In this document: in pieces, positions 1-8,034 of the stretch | Numbering within the stretch: the first letter of the stretch is position 1 | Layout of the letters: each line of letters starts with the position of its first letter | Source: Bacteroidota bacterium | GTDB taxonomy: Bacteria; Bacteroidota; Bacteroidia; Bacteroidales; Paludibacteraceae | Direction: 5' to 3' | NCBI GenBank assembly: GCA_017860345.1 | Contig: JAFNAV010000028.1 | Location: 1-35,760 of the forward strand | DNA: 35,760 nt | The notes under the pieces: model-generated | What the model saw: only the letters and a program-made list of their open reading frames with translations | Told to the model about the DNA's origin: nothing | Databases searched by the model: none | Program-made: the position numbers and the translations under genes

Positions 1-8
1 TTATAAAA

Positions 9-1169
9 ATGAAAAAAATGAGAGTAACTCTGACAATAATTTTATCATTTTTGTTACTAAGTTCATTTTCGCAGACAATTGAAGAACGTGAACGTGACTT
101 AAAAGCTGTTTTATCCGGAGAACAGGTCGGGAATCCTTTGACTAAGATCTCAGAACTTTTAGCTGTCGATAAATATAACTCGACTGCGATAGAGCTAAAA
201 TTAATTTTATATGATCGTTTAAATCAGAAAGATTCAATTAGATACTTTTTCAACAATTTAATAGAATCTAATAAAAATTCTGTTGTACCATACATACTAA
301 GAGTCAAATTTTCTCGGTTTGAATCATTAAAAGATAACGAAACACTAGATTATCTAAAGACAGCTTTTTCGATAGATTCATCGAATGTACAAGTAAATTA
401 TTATTTGACTAAAACTTATTACAAACTTTTCAATAATGACCAGTTATCGAATTGGAAAAAAACAACACAAAGTAATATTTATGCAAGAAAAACTATATAT
501 TTCTTAAATAAAACTTGCTCCATTGATAAACACTATAGTGAAATATTAAAGTTTCCATTTATACAACTTTGTAATTATCTTGGCGACACTGTCAATATAA
601 ATATTTATGACAAATACATTAACAAATCATCTTATTTTCCATTAGCACTATTTGTAAACTTACCGTCGGATTGGGCAACGGATTATATGACAAATTTGAT
701 GGAGATATTAGATAAATCACAGTTCAGTTGGTATTCAAGGCATCTTAAAGCAATGCAAGAGCCTGTATTAAGAGACTCAATTCCAAAACAAGTTTTTAGA
801 TTTACATGGTTACGGACATTTGATAATCCAATTGTAATTAGATTGGAAAATGATAAAAATCAAATTACATTATTTTGGAAAGTCTGTGACGGAGAAGGAG
901 GTTATGATCCTGGGAAAATAATCATAAATGAAAAGAAAAAACTAACAACAAACGAATGGAAAATTATTTCTAATGAAATAAACTCAATCAATTTCTGGAA
1001 CTTAATCCCAAATCGGAGAATGATGGGACTTGATGGTGCTCAATGGATATTAGAAGGAAATGAATTTGGGAAATATCATGTTGTTGACAGATGGAGTGGA
1101 ATGGAGATTAGAGAGATTTGTTTAGACTTATTGAAATTGACAGACTTAAAAATTGAAGATATTTACTGA
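9..1169 (+). CDS. Secreted TPR-like protein with conserved C-terminal domain, function unknown
   Basis: The 386-residue product begins with a signal peptide (MKKMRVTLTIILSFLLLSSF, cleavage probably after SFSQ). Residues about 30-150 are helical and resemble degenerate TPR repeats (pairs of helices with Y/L/A spacing). Residues about 255-386 form a separate domain with a stretch rich in DGEGGYDPG, then FWNLIP, GLDGAQWILEG and YHVVDRW. I have a general impression of this C-terminal pattern in Bacteroidota accessory proteins but cannot name the family. The gene is AT-rich compared with the housekeeping genes further right. It begins almost at the window edge, so its promoter is out of view. It ends 20 bases before a palindromic repeat shared with the next genes, which suggests it belongs to a cassette-like array. 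Function unknown. Confidence 0.8.
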   Translation: MKKMRVTLTIILSFLLLSSFSQTIEERERDLKAVLSGEQVGNPLTKISELLAVDKYNSTAIELKLILYDRLNQKDSIRYFFNNLIESNKNSVVPYILRVKFSRFESLKDNETLDYLKTAFSIDSSNVQVNYYLTKTYYKLFNNDQLSNWKKTTQSNIYARKTIYFLNKTCSIDKHYSEILKFPFIQLCNYLGDTVNINIYDKYINKSSYFPLALFVNLPSDWATDYMTNLMEILDKSQFSWYSRHLKAMQEPVLRDSIPKQVFRFTWLRTFDNPIVIRLENDKNQITLFWKVCDGEGGYDPGKIIINEKKKLTTNEWKIISNEINSINFWNLIPNRRMMGLDGAQWILEGNEFGKYHVVDRWSGMEIREICLDLLKLTDLKIEDIY

Positions 1170-1188
1170 AAATTAGAAAAAAAACTAT

Positions 1189-1358
1189 GCCTAACACACG
1201 TATGTTCGCAAACTGGCTGACCCCGATAAATCGGGATAAGCTGTGCACTTAGCTGTCCCGATAGAGATCGGGAGCTCCCGCATTAGCTACGCCGATTTTC
1301 GATTCACTTTATCAGCAGCGGCGGACAAATGCCCATAACCTCGGTTTTTAGGTGGCAT
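1189..1358 (+). repeat. Cassette-associated imperfect palindromic repeat 1 (attC-like ends)
   Basis: It starts with GCCTAAC (1189-1195), which fits the attC R'' consensus RYYYAAC. It ends with TTTAGGTGGCAT (1347-1358), one base from a matching R' element. ATGCC at 1187-1191 pairs with GGCAT at 1354-1358. The inside holds a 62-bp block (1221-1282) that is 56/62 identical by eye to 3631-3692. That block contains hairpins with arms CCCGAT/ATCGGG and TCCCGAT/ATCGGGA and the palindrome GGGAGCTCCC. The 3' arm (1321-1358) matches 30 of 38 bases of 2548-2585. The sharing is seen directly. A recombination role is inference. Confidence 0.65.
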
Positions 1359-1379
1359 GCATAAAAAAAGAAAAAAAGA

Positions 1380-1409
1380 TTGCAACATGTACCATTTTTT
1401 GTACTTTTG
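1380..1409 (+). promoter_or_regulatory. Bacteroidota-type promoter for the Fic gene
   Basis: TACTTTTG at 1402-1409 fits TAnnTTTG, with TTG at 1380-1382 and a 19-nt spacer. The ATG of the Fic gene lies 27 nt downstream. The gene therefore seems to carry its own promoter between repeat 1 and its start codon. Confidence 0.55.
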
Positions 1410-1435
1410 GGACAAATTAAATAGATGTGGGACAA

Positions 1436-2509
1436 ATGACACCAGATTATAAGCTTGAAAAGTTACCGCCACAGACAGAAAAGATTGAAACGATTAGGGT
1501 TCTTAGACAGACTACCAAGGCTGCAACAGCCCTGGCTGAATTAAAAGGAATTGCGAAAACTATTCCGAACCAACTAATGCTCATAAATGCAATCGTACTT
1601 CAGGAAGCCAAAGACAGTTCGGAAATTGAGAATATCATTACCACTCAAGATGAGTTGTATAAAGCAATTGCAATTGACAGATCAAACGTTTCTGCTGCAA
1701 CAAAGGAAGTTGTGAATTATCGAAAAGCAATTTTTCTTGGTTTTGACTTAATTGAGCACCAGGGATTTTTGAGTGTAAACGACATAAAAAACATTCAACA
1801 AGTACTTGTTGGAAATTCAGCAGGAATAAGAAATGTGCCCGGAACAGTCTTGAAAAATAGCAATACCGGAGAAGTTGTGTACACACCTCCACAAGACGAA
1901 ATTGAAATTCTTGACCTATTGACAAATTTCATTAATCACTTTAACGACACAGAACAAAGTTTATCACCACTAATCAATTTAGCAGTATATCATTATCAGT
2001 TTGAAAGCATTCACCCGTTTTATGACGGAAACGGAAGAACAGGAAGAATTCTCAATATACTTTATTTGATTATGAATAAGTTGATTGACATACCAATTCT
2101 TTATCTGAGTTCGTATATTATAGAAAACAAAGCCGAATACTACAGATTACTAAATCAGACAAACACGACTGGAGAATGGGAAGAATGGATTCTTTTCATA
2201 TTGAATGCAATTGAAAAGACTGCGATTAGAACAATTGACAAAATAAGCACAATCAGAAAATCGTTGGACTCAACGATAGCGAAAGTTCAACAGAATGCGC
2301 CTAAAATCTATCGTAAAGAATTGGTTGAACTGCTATTCGAACAACCATACGCAAAAATTGACTTTGTAGTGAATCAACTTCAGGTTGAACGAAAGGCTGC
2401 GTCGCGTTATTTGCGAGAACTTGAACGAATTGGTGTTTTGAAATCGCAGAAAATCGGACGTGAAACTTTATACATAAACATAGAATTAGTTGAAATTTTG
2501 AAACTCTAA
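1436..2509 (+). CDS. Class II Fic family protein (AMP-transferase) with C-terminal winged helix
   Basis: Fic enzymes transfer AMP from ATP to hydroxyl side chains of target proteins. From the ATG at 1436 the product is 357 residues. The full catalytic motif HPFYDGNGRTGR is at about 193-204, with the catalytic His at 193. An N-terminal inhibitory motif SSEIEN (S61, E65, N66) matches the class II rule (S/T)xxxE(G/N), so activity is probably self-restrained. Residues about 285-355 resemble a winged helix (ERKAASRYLRELERIGVL), common in this class and possibly used for DNA binding or autoregulation. A GTG at 1427 is an alternative in-frame start, but ATG matches the usual MTPDY-type N-terminus better. 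No antitoxin gene flanks it, as expected for the self-inhibited class. The target is unknown. It lies between two palindromic repeats as a single-gene cassette. Confidence 0.93.
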   Translation: MTPDYKLEKLPPQTEKIETIRVLRQTTKAATALAELKGIAKTIPNQLMLINAIVLQEAKDSSEIENIITTQDELYKAIAIDRSNVSAATKEVVNYRKAIFLGFDLIEHQGFLSVNDIKNIQQVLVGNSAGIRNVPGTVLKNSNTGEVVYTPPQDEIEILDLLTNFINHFNDTEQSLSPLINLAVYHYQFESIHPFYDGNGRTGRILNILYLIMNKLIDIPILYLSSYIIENKAEYYRLLNQTNTTGEWEEWILFILNAIEKTAIRTIDKISTIRKSLDSTIAKVQQNAPKIYRKELVELLFEQPYAKIDFVVNQLQVERKAASRYLRELERIGVLKSQKIGRETLYINIELVEILKL

Positions 2510-2512
2510 TGC

Positions 2513-2585
2513 ACAACCGACTAACACCCACTTATGTGCATTGGCTGGCGCACAAATGCTCATAGTATCGGTTGTTAGGCAGCAT
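2513..2585 (+). repeat. Cassette-associated palindromic repeat 2 (best attC-like site)
   Basis: GACTAAC (2519-2525) and GTTAGGC (2574-2580) are complementary at 6 of 7 positions and define a 62-bp unit within the normal attC size range. A second register pairs ACAACCGA (2513-2520) perfectly with TCGGTTGT (2568-2575). An inner stem TGTGC/GCACA encloses ATTGGCTGGC. The 3' arm matches repeat 1, and the 5' arm (ATTGGCTGGC) matches repeat 3. It lacks the 62-bp block present in the other two, so it is the most compact form. It begins 3 nt after the fic stop codon. Confidence 0.65.
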
Positions 2586-2667
2586 AGTAAAAAAAGACTT
2601 GACATTGAATGAAATAAATTGAATGATTAAAACTCAACTCTAACAAAACATAAAATAACATCAAATA

Positions 2668-3567
2668 ATGAAGAAAATAATTCCAATCACCTTAATATTT
2701 TTTTGCACTTCTATTTGGGCGCAAATAAACCCTATTACCACAATTCCATTTACATTAGAGAACAATTCTATATATTTTTACTGCAAAGTAAACAGTTCAG
2801 ATAGTTTAAAATTTTTATTTGACACAGGTGCAAATGGTTCGGTTATAAATGAACAGGCAAAACAGAAAATTCCATTAAAAATCAACAATCAATCACTTAA
2901 TGTTGGTTCAAATGGAACTAATTTGGTTAGTCAAAGCTCTGATAACGCGATAACATTTGGAAACATAACTAAAACTAATATAGATTTTACAATAATTCCG
3001 TATGGAACTACCACTTTCGATGGGGTTTTTGGTACAAACTTAATGACAGAGTATGTAATTGAAATTGATTATAGTAAAAATGAATTACGTTTTTATGAAC
3101 CTGTAACATACAACAAGGACTTGAGTGACTATGATGCGCTCAAAATATATTTACCGGGGAATTATATGTCGATAAAAGGTAGTATTACAGTAAAAGGCAA
3201 AAGATACAGTGGATTATTTGGATTGGATACCGGAGCTGACAATGTTCTTACTCTTTCATCTCCATTTGTAACAAGGAATGAATTAGTCAATAAAACAATA
3301 AAAATTGGAGCTTCAGTATCGCAGGGTTCGGATGGTACCGAATATGAAAATCCTCTTGTTCTGCTGCCAGAAGTTAGCATTGGATTGAAATCGTTTTACA
3401 GAATACCTGCAGATTTATCCATGTCGACAGAGGGAGTCGATGCGGCAACAGATAAAATAGGATTCTTGGGAAATAATTTATTAAAAAGATTTAATGTGGT
3501 TATTAATCTCAAACGAGGTTTTATATATTTGACTCCAAATCACAACCTATATACTAATTTCTTTTAA
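2668..3567 (+). CDS. Secreted clan AA aspartic protease with two DTG motifs
   Basis: The 299-residue product has a signal peptide (MKKIIPITLIFFCTSIWAQ), so it is exported. There are two catalytic-type motifs: FDTGANGSV with D52 and LDTGADNVL with D187. Each sits in a hydrophobic-DTGA context typical of retropepsin/pepsin-like folds, so a single chain could supply both halves of the active site. The C-terminus GFLGNNLLKRFNVVINL...GFIYLTPN is the usual closing strand pattern of Bacteroidota aspartyl protease family proteins. Substrate unknown. It lies between repeats 2 and 3 as a single-gene unit on the same strand as its neighbours and is AT-rich like them. I see no clear TAnnTTTG box in the 80 bases upstream. 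Confidence 0.88.
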   Translation: MKKIIPITLIFFCTSIWAQINPITTIPFTLENNSIYFYCKVNSSDSLKFLFDTGANGSVINEQAKQKIPLKINNQSLNVGSNGTNLVSQSSDNAITFGNITKTNIDFTIIPYGTTTFDGVFGTNLMTEYVIEIDYSKNELRFYEPVTYNKDLSDYDALKIYLPGNYMSIKGSITVKGKRYSGLFGLDTGADNVLTLSSPFVTRNELVNKTIKIGASVSQGSDGTEYENPLVLLPEVSIGLKSFYRIPADLSMSTEGVDAATDKIGFLGNNLLKRFNVVINLKRGFIYLTPNHNLYTNFF

Positions 3568-3601
3568 AATACTGATCAGAAAACAAACAAAAACTATGAC
3601 C

Positions 3602-3766
3602 ATTTAACACACGCACATTGGCTGGCTTCCCCCCGACAAATCGGGACAAGCTGTGCACTTAGCAGTCCCGATAGAAACAGGGAGCTCCCGCAAAACGCCA
3701 ATAACAGTTAGCCCCTCGTTAAGTGTAGTCTGCCGGCATTTCGTTTGGCGAGTCTCCAGGTGGCAC
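3602..3766 (+). repeat. Cassette-associated imperfect palindromic repeat 3
   Basis: ATTTAAC at 3602-3608 fits RYYYAAC and runs into ACACG, shared with repeat 1 (TAACACACG at 1192-1200 and 3605-3613). ACATTGGCTGGC resembles repeat 2. The 62-bp hairpin block at 3631-3692 matches 1221-1282. The 3' end AGGTGGCACT (3757-3766) resembles AGGTGGCAT of repeat 1, but its R' core is degenerate. The preceding AAACTATG is also shared with repeat 1. Confidence 0.6.
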
Positions 3767-3842
3767 TGATTTATTACACTGCGGGGAATCTGGATGTAGT
3801 AGTATGGAATGAAAAACAAAATCCAACCTATTATTAAATAAT

Positions 3843-4361
3843 ATGAATATGAAAAGATTTTTTTTATTTAGCAGTTTGTTATTGTTGTTTCAATGTAAAA
3901 ATGATGATTTAGCACGTTATATTGATTTATACAATAATTCAGGCAGCCCCATAAGTTATTATTTGCCTTGGGAAGATAGTGTTTTTTATCCCGATACGAT
4001 TTTACCTGAAATCACTCCAACACTTTACAAACCTTATCTGTTTAATAAACAATGGAGTGTGAATTTTGGTTCTCCTGGACCGAATGAAAATCAACTTTTC
4101 GCAATGTTTCCTACTGATACGTTATCTATTTTCTTTTTCGATCCAGACACATTAGTAAAATATGATTGGCGAATCATTCAGGAAGAATATAAAATATTAG
4201 TACGTTATGATTTAAGTCACAGTGATTTGAAAAAGTTGAATTGGCGTATTGACTATCCACCTACCGAGGCAATGAAGGATGTAAAAATGTATCCTCCATA
4301 TAAAGAAATGAATTTGATTACAACCCCATATCATACATTAAAGGCATTGCGGAAACAATAA
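3843..4361 (+). CDS. Small lipoprotein, function unknown
   Basis: The 172-residue product has a lipoprotein signal: a hydrophobic run then LLLFQC with the lipidated Cys at 18. The residues after the Cys, KNDD, resemble the charged export signal that sends Bacteroidota lipoproteins to the cell surface (inference). The body has alternating hydrophobic and polar strands and a conserved-looking end (VRYDLSHSDLKKLNW then YPP). I have seen this type of ending in other Bacteroidota accessory proteins but cannot name a family. ATG codons at 3843 and 3849 are both possible starts. It is the last + strand gene of the accessory island. It converges on the signalling locus that follows on the opposite strand. 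Confidence 0.8.
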   Translation: MNMKRFFLFSSLLLLFQCKNDDLARYIDLYNNSGSPISYYLPWEDSVFYPDTILPEITPTLYKPYLFNKQWSVNFGSPGPNENQLFAMFPTDTLSIFFFDPDTLVKYDWRIIQEEYKILVRYDLSHSDLKKLNWRIDYPPTEAMKDVKMYPPYKEMNLITTPYHTLKALRKQ

Positions 4362-4601
4362 ACTTCTTAAATATGAAAAAAAATGCGAAAAACTAATATT
4401 CGCTTTGGCTGCTCCCATGAGGTTTGCATTACCAAATGGTTGAGAATGTAGATGTATAATCTCATGTGGGCAATCTGATTTATTGTGTTTTCCTTGTCGA
4501 TTAAAGCGCTTTTCGTACCGGGTAAATGTCCCATACTAACCACCTCCCGCAGCGCTCATGCGGTGTTGCAATAAAATCAATAACGACTTTTTATGTGACT
4601 T
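4362..4601. other. Intergenic region with a possible degenerate fourth repeat
   Basis: There is no plausible gene here. CTAATATTCGCTTTGGCTGC near 4395-4415 recalls the 5' arms of the upstream repeats (TAAC...TTGGCTGGC). CATGAG near 4418 pairs with CTCATG near 4462. The similarity is weak and no GTTAGGC-type end is visible. It may be a decayed repeat or chance. Confidence 0.3.
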
Positions 4602-6440
4602 TTAGAATTTTATCCCGAAAAATCCACCCACCCAAACTGCTTTCCGGTTGTTTTGAAAGGCTTGTGAAATAGTATTACTGCTGTTCCATGAGAAAGAAAT
4701 TCCGTCAGCGGAGCCGCTTTTCAGGTCTTCCTTGTTCGGGTCGTAGAAATTAAGTGACAAACCGCTTGTCAGTACCAAATGTTTATGAAGACGATAATTA
4801 GCAGCCAATCGAACGTTGAGCAAGTTACCGAAATAGATGGATGAGGTGTTTGTTGCGAGCAACGTGCTATAAACAGCATCAAGATTGACAGAGAACTGTT
4901 TGTAAATGGGCTGTATGTATCCGACACCGTATCCGGTGCTCACAATGTTTTCTCCTATCCCGGCATTCAGAATAGAATATAGTCTTTTTCCGCCAGTTTT
5001 ATACATAAAATTGCAGTAAAAGGTTTCGTCTTTAGTGAATTCGAAAGCACGGTATCCATTCCTGACAATGTTGAATAAACCGATTTGCAGACCATTATCA
5101 ATAGAATCGGCTATGTTGATAATTCCTATTTGCAAACCATTCAACGTCTTGGTTTTGTTTAATATCGAGCTGACTTGCAGCCCTGAAACATTGCGAGTAG
5201 TGTGGCTCATCACTCCTGCAAGCTGCACCCCTTTAATGTTTGATGCGATTCCGTAAATACCGGAAATCTGACATCCGTTTAGTTCATTGGTTTGGATATT
5301 GGCAACACCGGCTAATTGCAGTCCGATTATTTTTTGCAAATTGGTATTCAACACACCGCTGACTTGGGCTCCGTTGACCGTTCCCTTGTTGTTATTGGAA
5401 ACGCCGGCAATTTGCAACCCTACGATGTTGTTGTTGCTAATATTTTCTACTCCTGAGATTTGCGCTCCCCTGATTTTACCGAAGGTGTAGTTGAAGACAC
5501 CGGCAACTTGCATACCGCTGATGTGCCCGTTTACGATATTGGCAATTCCTCCCACTTGTCCGCCGTTGATGTTCTCCTGAGTAATATTGGCAAGGCTTCC
5601 TATTTCAAAGCCAGATACTCCTTTTGAATAACCAGCTAAAATATTCAACGAAAAATAATTAATATTCAAACCTTTGGTTAACTGTTGTGAGCCCATACCC
5701 GGCAAAAAAGAAATCTGAAAAGGTATCATACGATTTGTCTTGACTTGCCGCTGAAGGTAAAGTGCCGATTGTGGAACTAAATTCCTGACAAAGGGAGATT
5801 TTTCAAATTGTGCCTGAGCAGACATAATATCCAATCCGGGAACCGTTAAAGGTAAAACAGTTGTTCTGTTATCTACAAACTCTCTATTCAATTTTATTGT
5901 TTTCTCACCATTCAGGCTTTTAGCAATCAAAAGCGTATCTTTATAATTGGGGCAACTTACATGGATGTATTGCGATGGCTCATTCAGTTTGAGACGAAAT
6001 GTGCCGTTTATATCTGTAATTACTGCTTTGTTTTCTTTCACGGCATAAACAACAACAGAATCCAACGGAAAACCATCCGAACTTTCTATTACTCCCAAAA
6101 CGATAAAATCTTCGGTTTCACTATTCACCCCTTTCAGGCGCAAAATAACATGATTTCCAATTGTTGTGTAAGCAAAGCGGTTTGACAAAATTTCGTCCAA
6201 TACTTTATTTAGCGCTACATTCCGTTTATTAATGGATACCCTGTCATTCGCCGGAATTTGTTTAGGATTGTACGCAAAAAAGAAGTCATTGTTTTGCTCT
6301 ATAAAGTGTAAGGTTTGCGGGATAAACAAGTTTTGCACATTGATAGATATTTTACGATGCAAATCGACTTGTGAAGATGCGTTTTGCATGGCAAGAATCA
6401 CCGTCATAATCCACAAGAAATATTTAATTTTATTGTTCAT
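4602..6440 (-). CDS. STN-domain outer-membrane protein with 16-residue solenoid repeats
   Basis: The 612-residue product reads in order as follows. Signal peptide about 1-23. STN domain about 30-100 (ISINVQNLFIPQTLHFIEQ...), the periplasmic module that TonB transducers use to contact FecR. Carboxypeptidase-regulatory-like beta domain about 112-187. Linker. About twelve 16-residue repeats at 277-460 with pattern GxQ(V/I)(A/S)GVxN. Finally a strand-rich region 465-612 ending in an aromatic residue (VWVGGFFGIKF), typical of an outer-membrane beta-barrel. There is no plug or large TonB receptor barrel. Its start overlaps the fecR stop by 11 nt, so the two are translationally coupled behind the sigma gene. 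I infer that it is the surface sensor of this sigma/anti-sigma pair. Ligand unknown. The 336-residue protein at 8235-9245 is a paralogue of the repeat and barrel part. Confidence 0.85.
   Translation of the reverse strand: MNNKIKYFLWIMTVILAMQNASSQVDLHRKISINVQNLFIPQTLHFIEQNNDFFFAYNPKQIPANDRVSINKRNVALNKVLDEILSNRFAYTTIGNHVILRLKGVNSETEDFIVLGVIESSDGFPLDSVVVYAVKENKAVITDINGTFRLKLNEPSQYIHVSCPNYKDTLLIAKSLNGEKTIKLNREFVDNRTTVLPLTVPGLDIMSAQAQFEKSPFVRNLVPQSALYLQRQVKTNRMIPFQISFLPGMGSQQLTKGLNINYFSLNILAGYSKGVSGFEIGSLANITQENINGGQVGGIANIVNGHISGMQVAGVFNYTFGKIRGAQISGVENISNNNIVGLQIAGVSNNNKGTVNGAQVSGVLNTNLQKIIGLQLAGVANIQTNELNGCQISGIYGIASNIKGVQLAGVMSHTTRNVSGLQVSSILNKTKTLNGLQIGIINIADSIDNGLQIGLFNIVRNGYRAFEFTKDETFYCNFMYKTGGKRLYSILNAGIGENIVSTGYGVGYIQPIYKQFSVNLDAVYSTLLATNTSSIYFGNLLNVRLAANYRLHKHLVLTSGLSLNFYDPNKEDLKSGSADGISFSWNSSNTISQAFQNNRKAVWVGGFFGIKF
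5061..5612 (-). repeat. Coding region for about twelve 16-residue solenoid repeats
   Basis: It encodes residues 277-460 of the STN protein. The unit is G-x-Q-(V/I/L)-(A/S)-G-(V/I)-x-N plus about seven variable residues, for example GMQVAGVFNYTFGKIR and GAQISGVENISNNNIV. Units alternate between QxAG and QxSG types. The regular Gly/Gln/Asn pattern suggests a beta-solenoid. The DNA copies have diverged, so this is an old protein repeat and not a recent tandem duplication. Confidence 0.85.
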
Positions 6441-7410
6441 CGCTACCTTTGATTATGTAATACGTGTTTCCTTTTTTCACAAAATCGAGGTTTAGGGTTT
6501 GTGTGACGATGGTCAATATCTCATTCAACGAATTGCCTTTGAACGAAGACGAAAAACGAAGTTTCCTATCCACTCCATCATTAATTTTTATGTTTACCGA
6601 ATAACATTTTGCTAATTCATCCATTACAGTCGGCAATTCCACATTCCGAAATGTAATTGTTTTATTAATGGTATAAAAAGCCGAGGCTTCCTGCGTTTGT
6701 TTGATAATGGTGTCATTGCTGGCCATAATGAGAGCCGTTTCACCGTTGGTAATTATCATCGATAATGTATCTTTAGACGCACGTACCAAAAAGACCTTGA
6801 CCTTACCCGACAAAACATCGACCATAACGTCTTTGTTTTTCATCTCATTCACCGAGAATTTCGTCCCTAAAACTTCTACGCCAGCGCGATTAACTTTAAC
6901 AACAAACTGGTGTTTCGTATCTCTTTTTACATTAAAAAATGCTTTTCCCGAGAGTTGTGCTATGCGGATATTTTTTTTATACTCATATTCAATTTTCGAG
7001 TGTTCCGAAAGCAAAACTAAAGAGCCATCCGGCAAGGTAGTGCTTAATGTATTGCCTGTACTTGTAACGGCAAACTGAGGAGAGGAAACAGAAGTTTTAG
7101 TGTTGAAAAATTGAACAGCAATGACAACAAGAATAATGGCAGCCGCGGCAGCAGTACTAAGATAAAATGGATTAAAATGACGTTTCCCCTTCGAAATGCG
7201 CTGGCTAACTTTTTTCCACGCTTTTTGAGTATTAAAAGGTTTGCGAACCGATGAGGCAGACCACAGTTTTTCATATCGAAGAAATTCTTCCAAATTTTCT
7301 TCGGAAACATCCAGCCAATCCATCAGCTCGTTTATTTCGGTCGCATTGGCTTCGCCCGAAAGGTATTTCGCGATGGCATTTTCGTTAATATGTGGACGTT
7401 GGTCTTTCAT
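6430..7410 (-). CDS. FecR family anti-sigma factor
   Basis: The 326-residue product has a cytoplasmic helical N-terminus about 1-80 (INENAIAKYLSGEANATEINELMDW), which normally binds region 4 of the ECF sigma factor. One membrane segment lies at about 84-103 (AAAAAIILVVIAVQFF). The periplasmic FecR domain is at about 115-225 (TTLPDGSLVLLSEHSKIEY, then SGKAFFNV). A C-terminal DUF4974-like domain (ITFRNVELPTVMDELAKCY) is structurally related to STN and is thought to meet the STN partner. It lies 33 nt after the sigma gene and overlaps the STN gene by 11 nt, giving a three-gene operon. It should hold the sigma factor inactive until the outer-membrane partner signals. Confidence 0.95.
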   Translation of the reverse strand: MKDQRPHINENAIAKYLSGEANATEINELMDWLDVSEENLEEFLRYEKLWSASSVRKPFNTQKAWKKVSQRISKGKRHFNPFYLSTAAAAAIILVVIAVQFFNTKTSVSSPQFAVTSTGNTLSTTLPDGSLVLLSEHSKIEYEYKKNIRIAQLSGKAFFNVKRDTKHQFVVKVNRAGVEVLGTKFSVNEMKNKDVMVDVLSGKVKVFLVRASKDTLSMIITNGETALIMASNDTIIKQTQEASAFYTINKTITFRNVELPTVMDELAKCYSVNIKINDGVDRKLRFSSSFKGNSLNEILTIVTQTLNLDFVKKGNTYYIIKGSDEQ

Positions 7411-7443
7411 TTAGAATTCAGTTCTTGATAGATTTCATTCCGC

Positions 7444-8007
7444 TTAATGTATTCCTATACAGATGGCGATAATGACCGCCGGTAAATAATCAGATAACTC
7501 GGTACGTAAGGTGAACAACGCTTTCCCCATTTGGTTTTCAACCGTTTTGATGGAGATGTCTAATTTTTCAGCAATTTCTTTGTATTTCAGTCCTTCTTCG
7601 CGGCTCATCAAAAATATTTTTTTACGTTCTGTTGGTAATTTGTTTATCGCCTGAGTTATCATTCTTTGCAACTCGCTCATTTCAGCCGGATTGCCATTGT
7701 TCTGTTCCGCATCCGCCATTTCATTGCGATTAAATAATTTGAAGTCTTCTCTTATTTCGAGATGTTTTATCTGGTTCAACGTTCTATTTCGCGCTGCGCG
7801 ATACAGATACGCTTTCATTGAAATATCATCGGGAATATCGTTTCGCTTTTCCCACAATCTGACAAAAAGTTCCTGAACGATTTCTTCACTTGCATCGAAA
7901 TCTTTGACCATACCGAACACAAAGCCACAAAGGGATTCATAATGTTGTTTAAACAATATTTCGAATCCCTCCTTTGTTTGCCAGTTATTTGCAAGAGTTT
8001 CTATCAA
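7444..8007 (-). CDS. ECF RNA polymerase sigma factor (Bacteroidota type), TTG start
   Basis: The 187-residue product has region 2 at about 16-80 (FEILFKQHYESLCGFVFGMV, then EEIVQELFVRLWEKRNDI) and region 4 at about 118-170 (LPTERKKIFLMSREEGLKYKEIAEKLDISIKTVE), a helix-turn-helix for the -35 element. This is a complete sigma-70 ECF factor of the kind paired with FecR. The only start that keeps region 2 is TTG at 8007, because a TAA lies four codons upstream in frame and the next ATG is inside region 2. A weak start may keep expression low. The last residues (YLPAVIIAICIGIH) are unusually hydrophobic. It is the first gene of the sigma-fecR-STN operon. Confidence 0.93.
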   Translation of the reverse strand: MIETLANNWQTKEGFEILFKQHYESLCGFVFGMVKDFDASEEIVQELFVRLWEKRNDIPDDISMKAYLYRAARNRTLNQIKHLEIREDFKLFNRNEMADAEQNNGNPAEMSELQRMITQAINKLPTERKKIFLMSREEGLKYKEIAEKLDISIKTVENQMGKALFTLRTELSDYLPAVIIAICIGIH

Positions 8008-8026
8008 GTCGGATGCTTAGTTTCTA

Positions 8027-8034
8027 CAAAAATA
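8027..8034 (-). promoter_or_regulatory. TATTTTTG -7 box upstream of the sigma gene
   Basis: TATTTTTG on the - strand fits TAnnTTTG and lies 19 nt before the TTG start, giving a short leader of about 12 nt. A TTG element lies 23 nt further upstream, a slightly long spacer. A GGATTAC motif at 8066-8072 also lies upstream and recurs before two neighbouring genes. Gap 8008-8234 holds nothing else I can identify. Confidence 0.4.

Noticed and set aside
1287..1472. Open frame on the - strand across repeat 1
   Set aside because: It crosses the palindrome and the promoter and start of the Fic gene. No family pattern and no promoter.
5061..5612. CRISPR or DNA tandem repeat
   Set aside because: The periodicity is in the protein. 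DNA units are diverged and there are no identical repeats with spacers.
4602..6440. SusC/TonB-dependent receptor call for the third gene of the sigma operon
   Set aside because: STN is present, but there is no plug domain or large barrel. The middle is a 16-residue solenoid.
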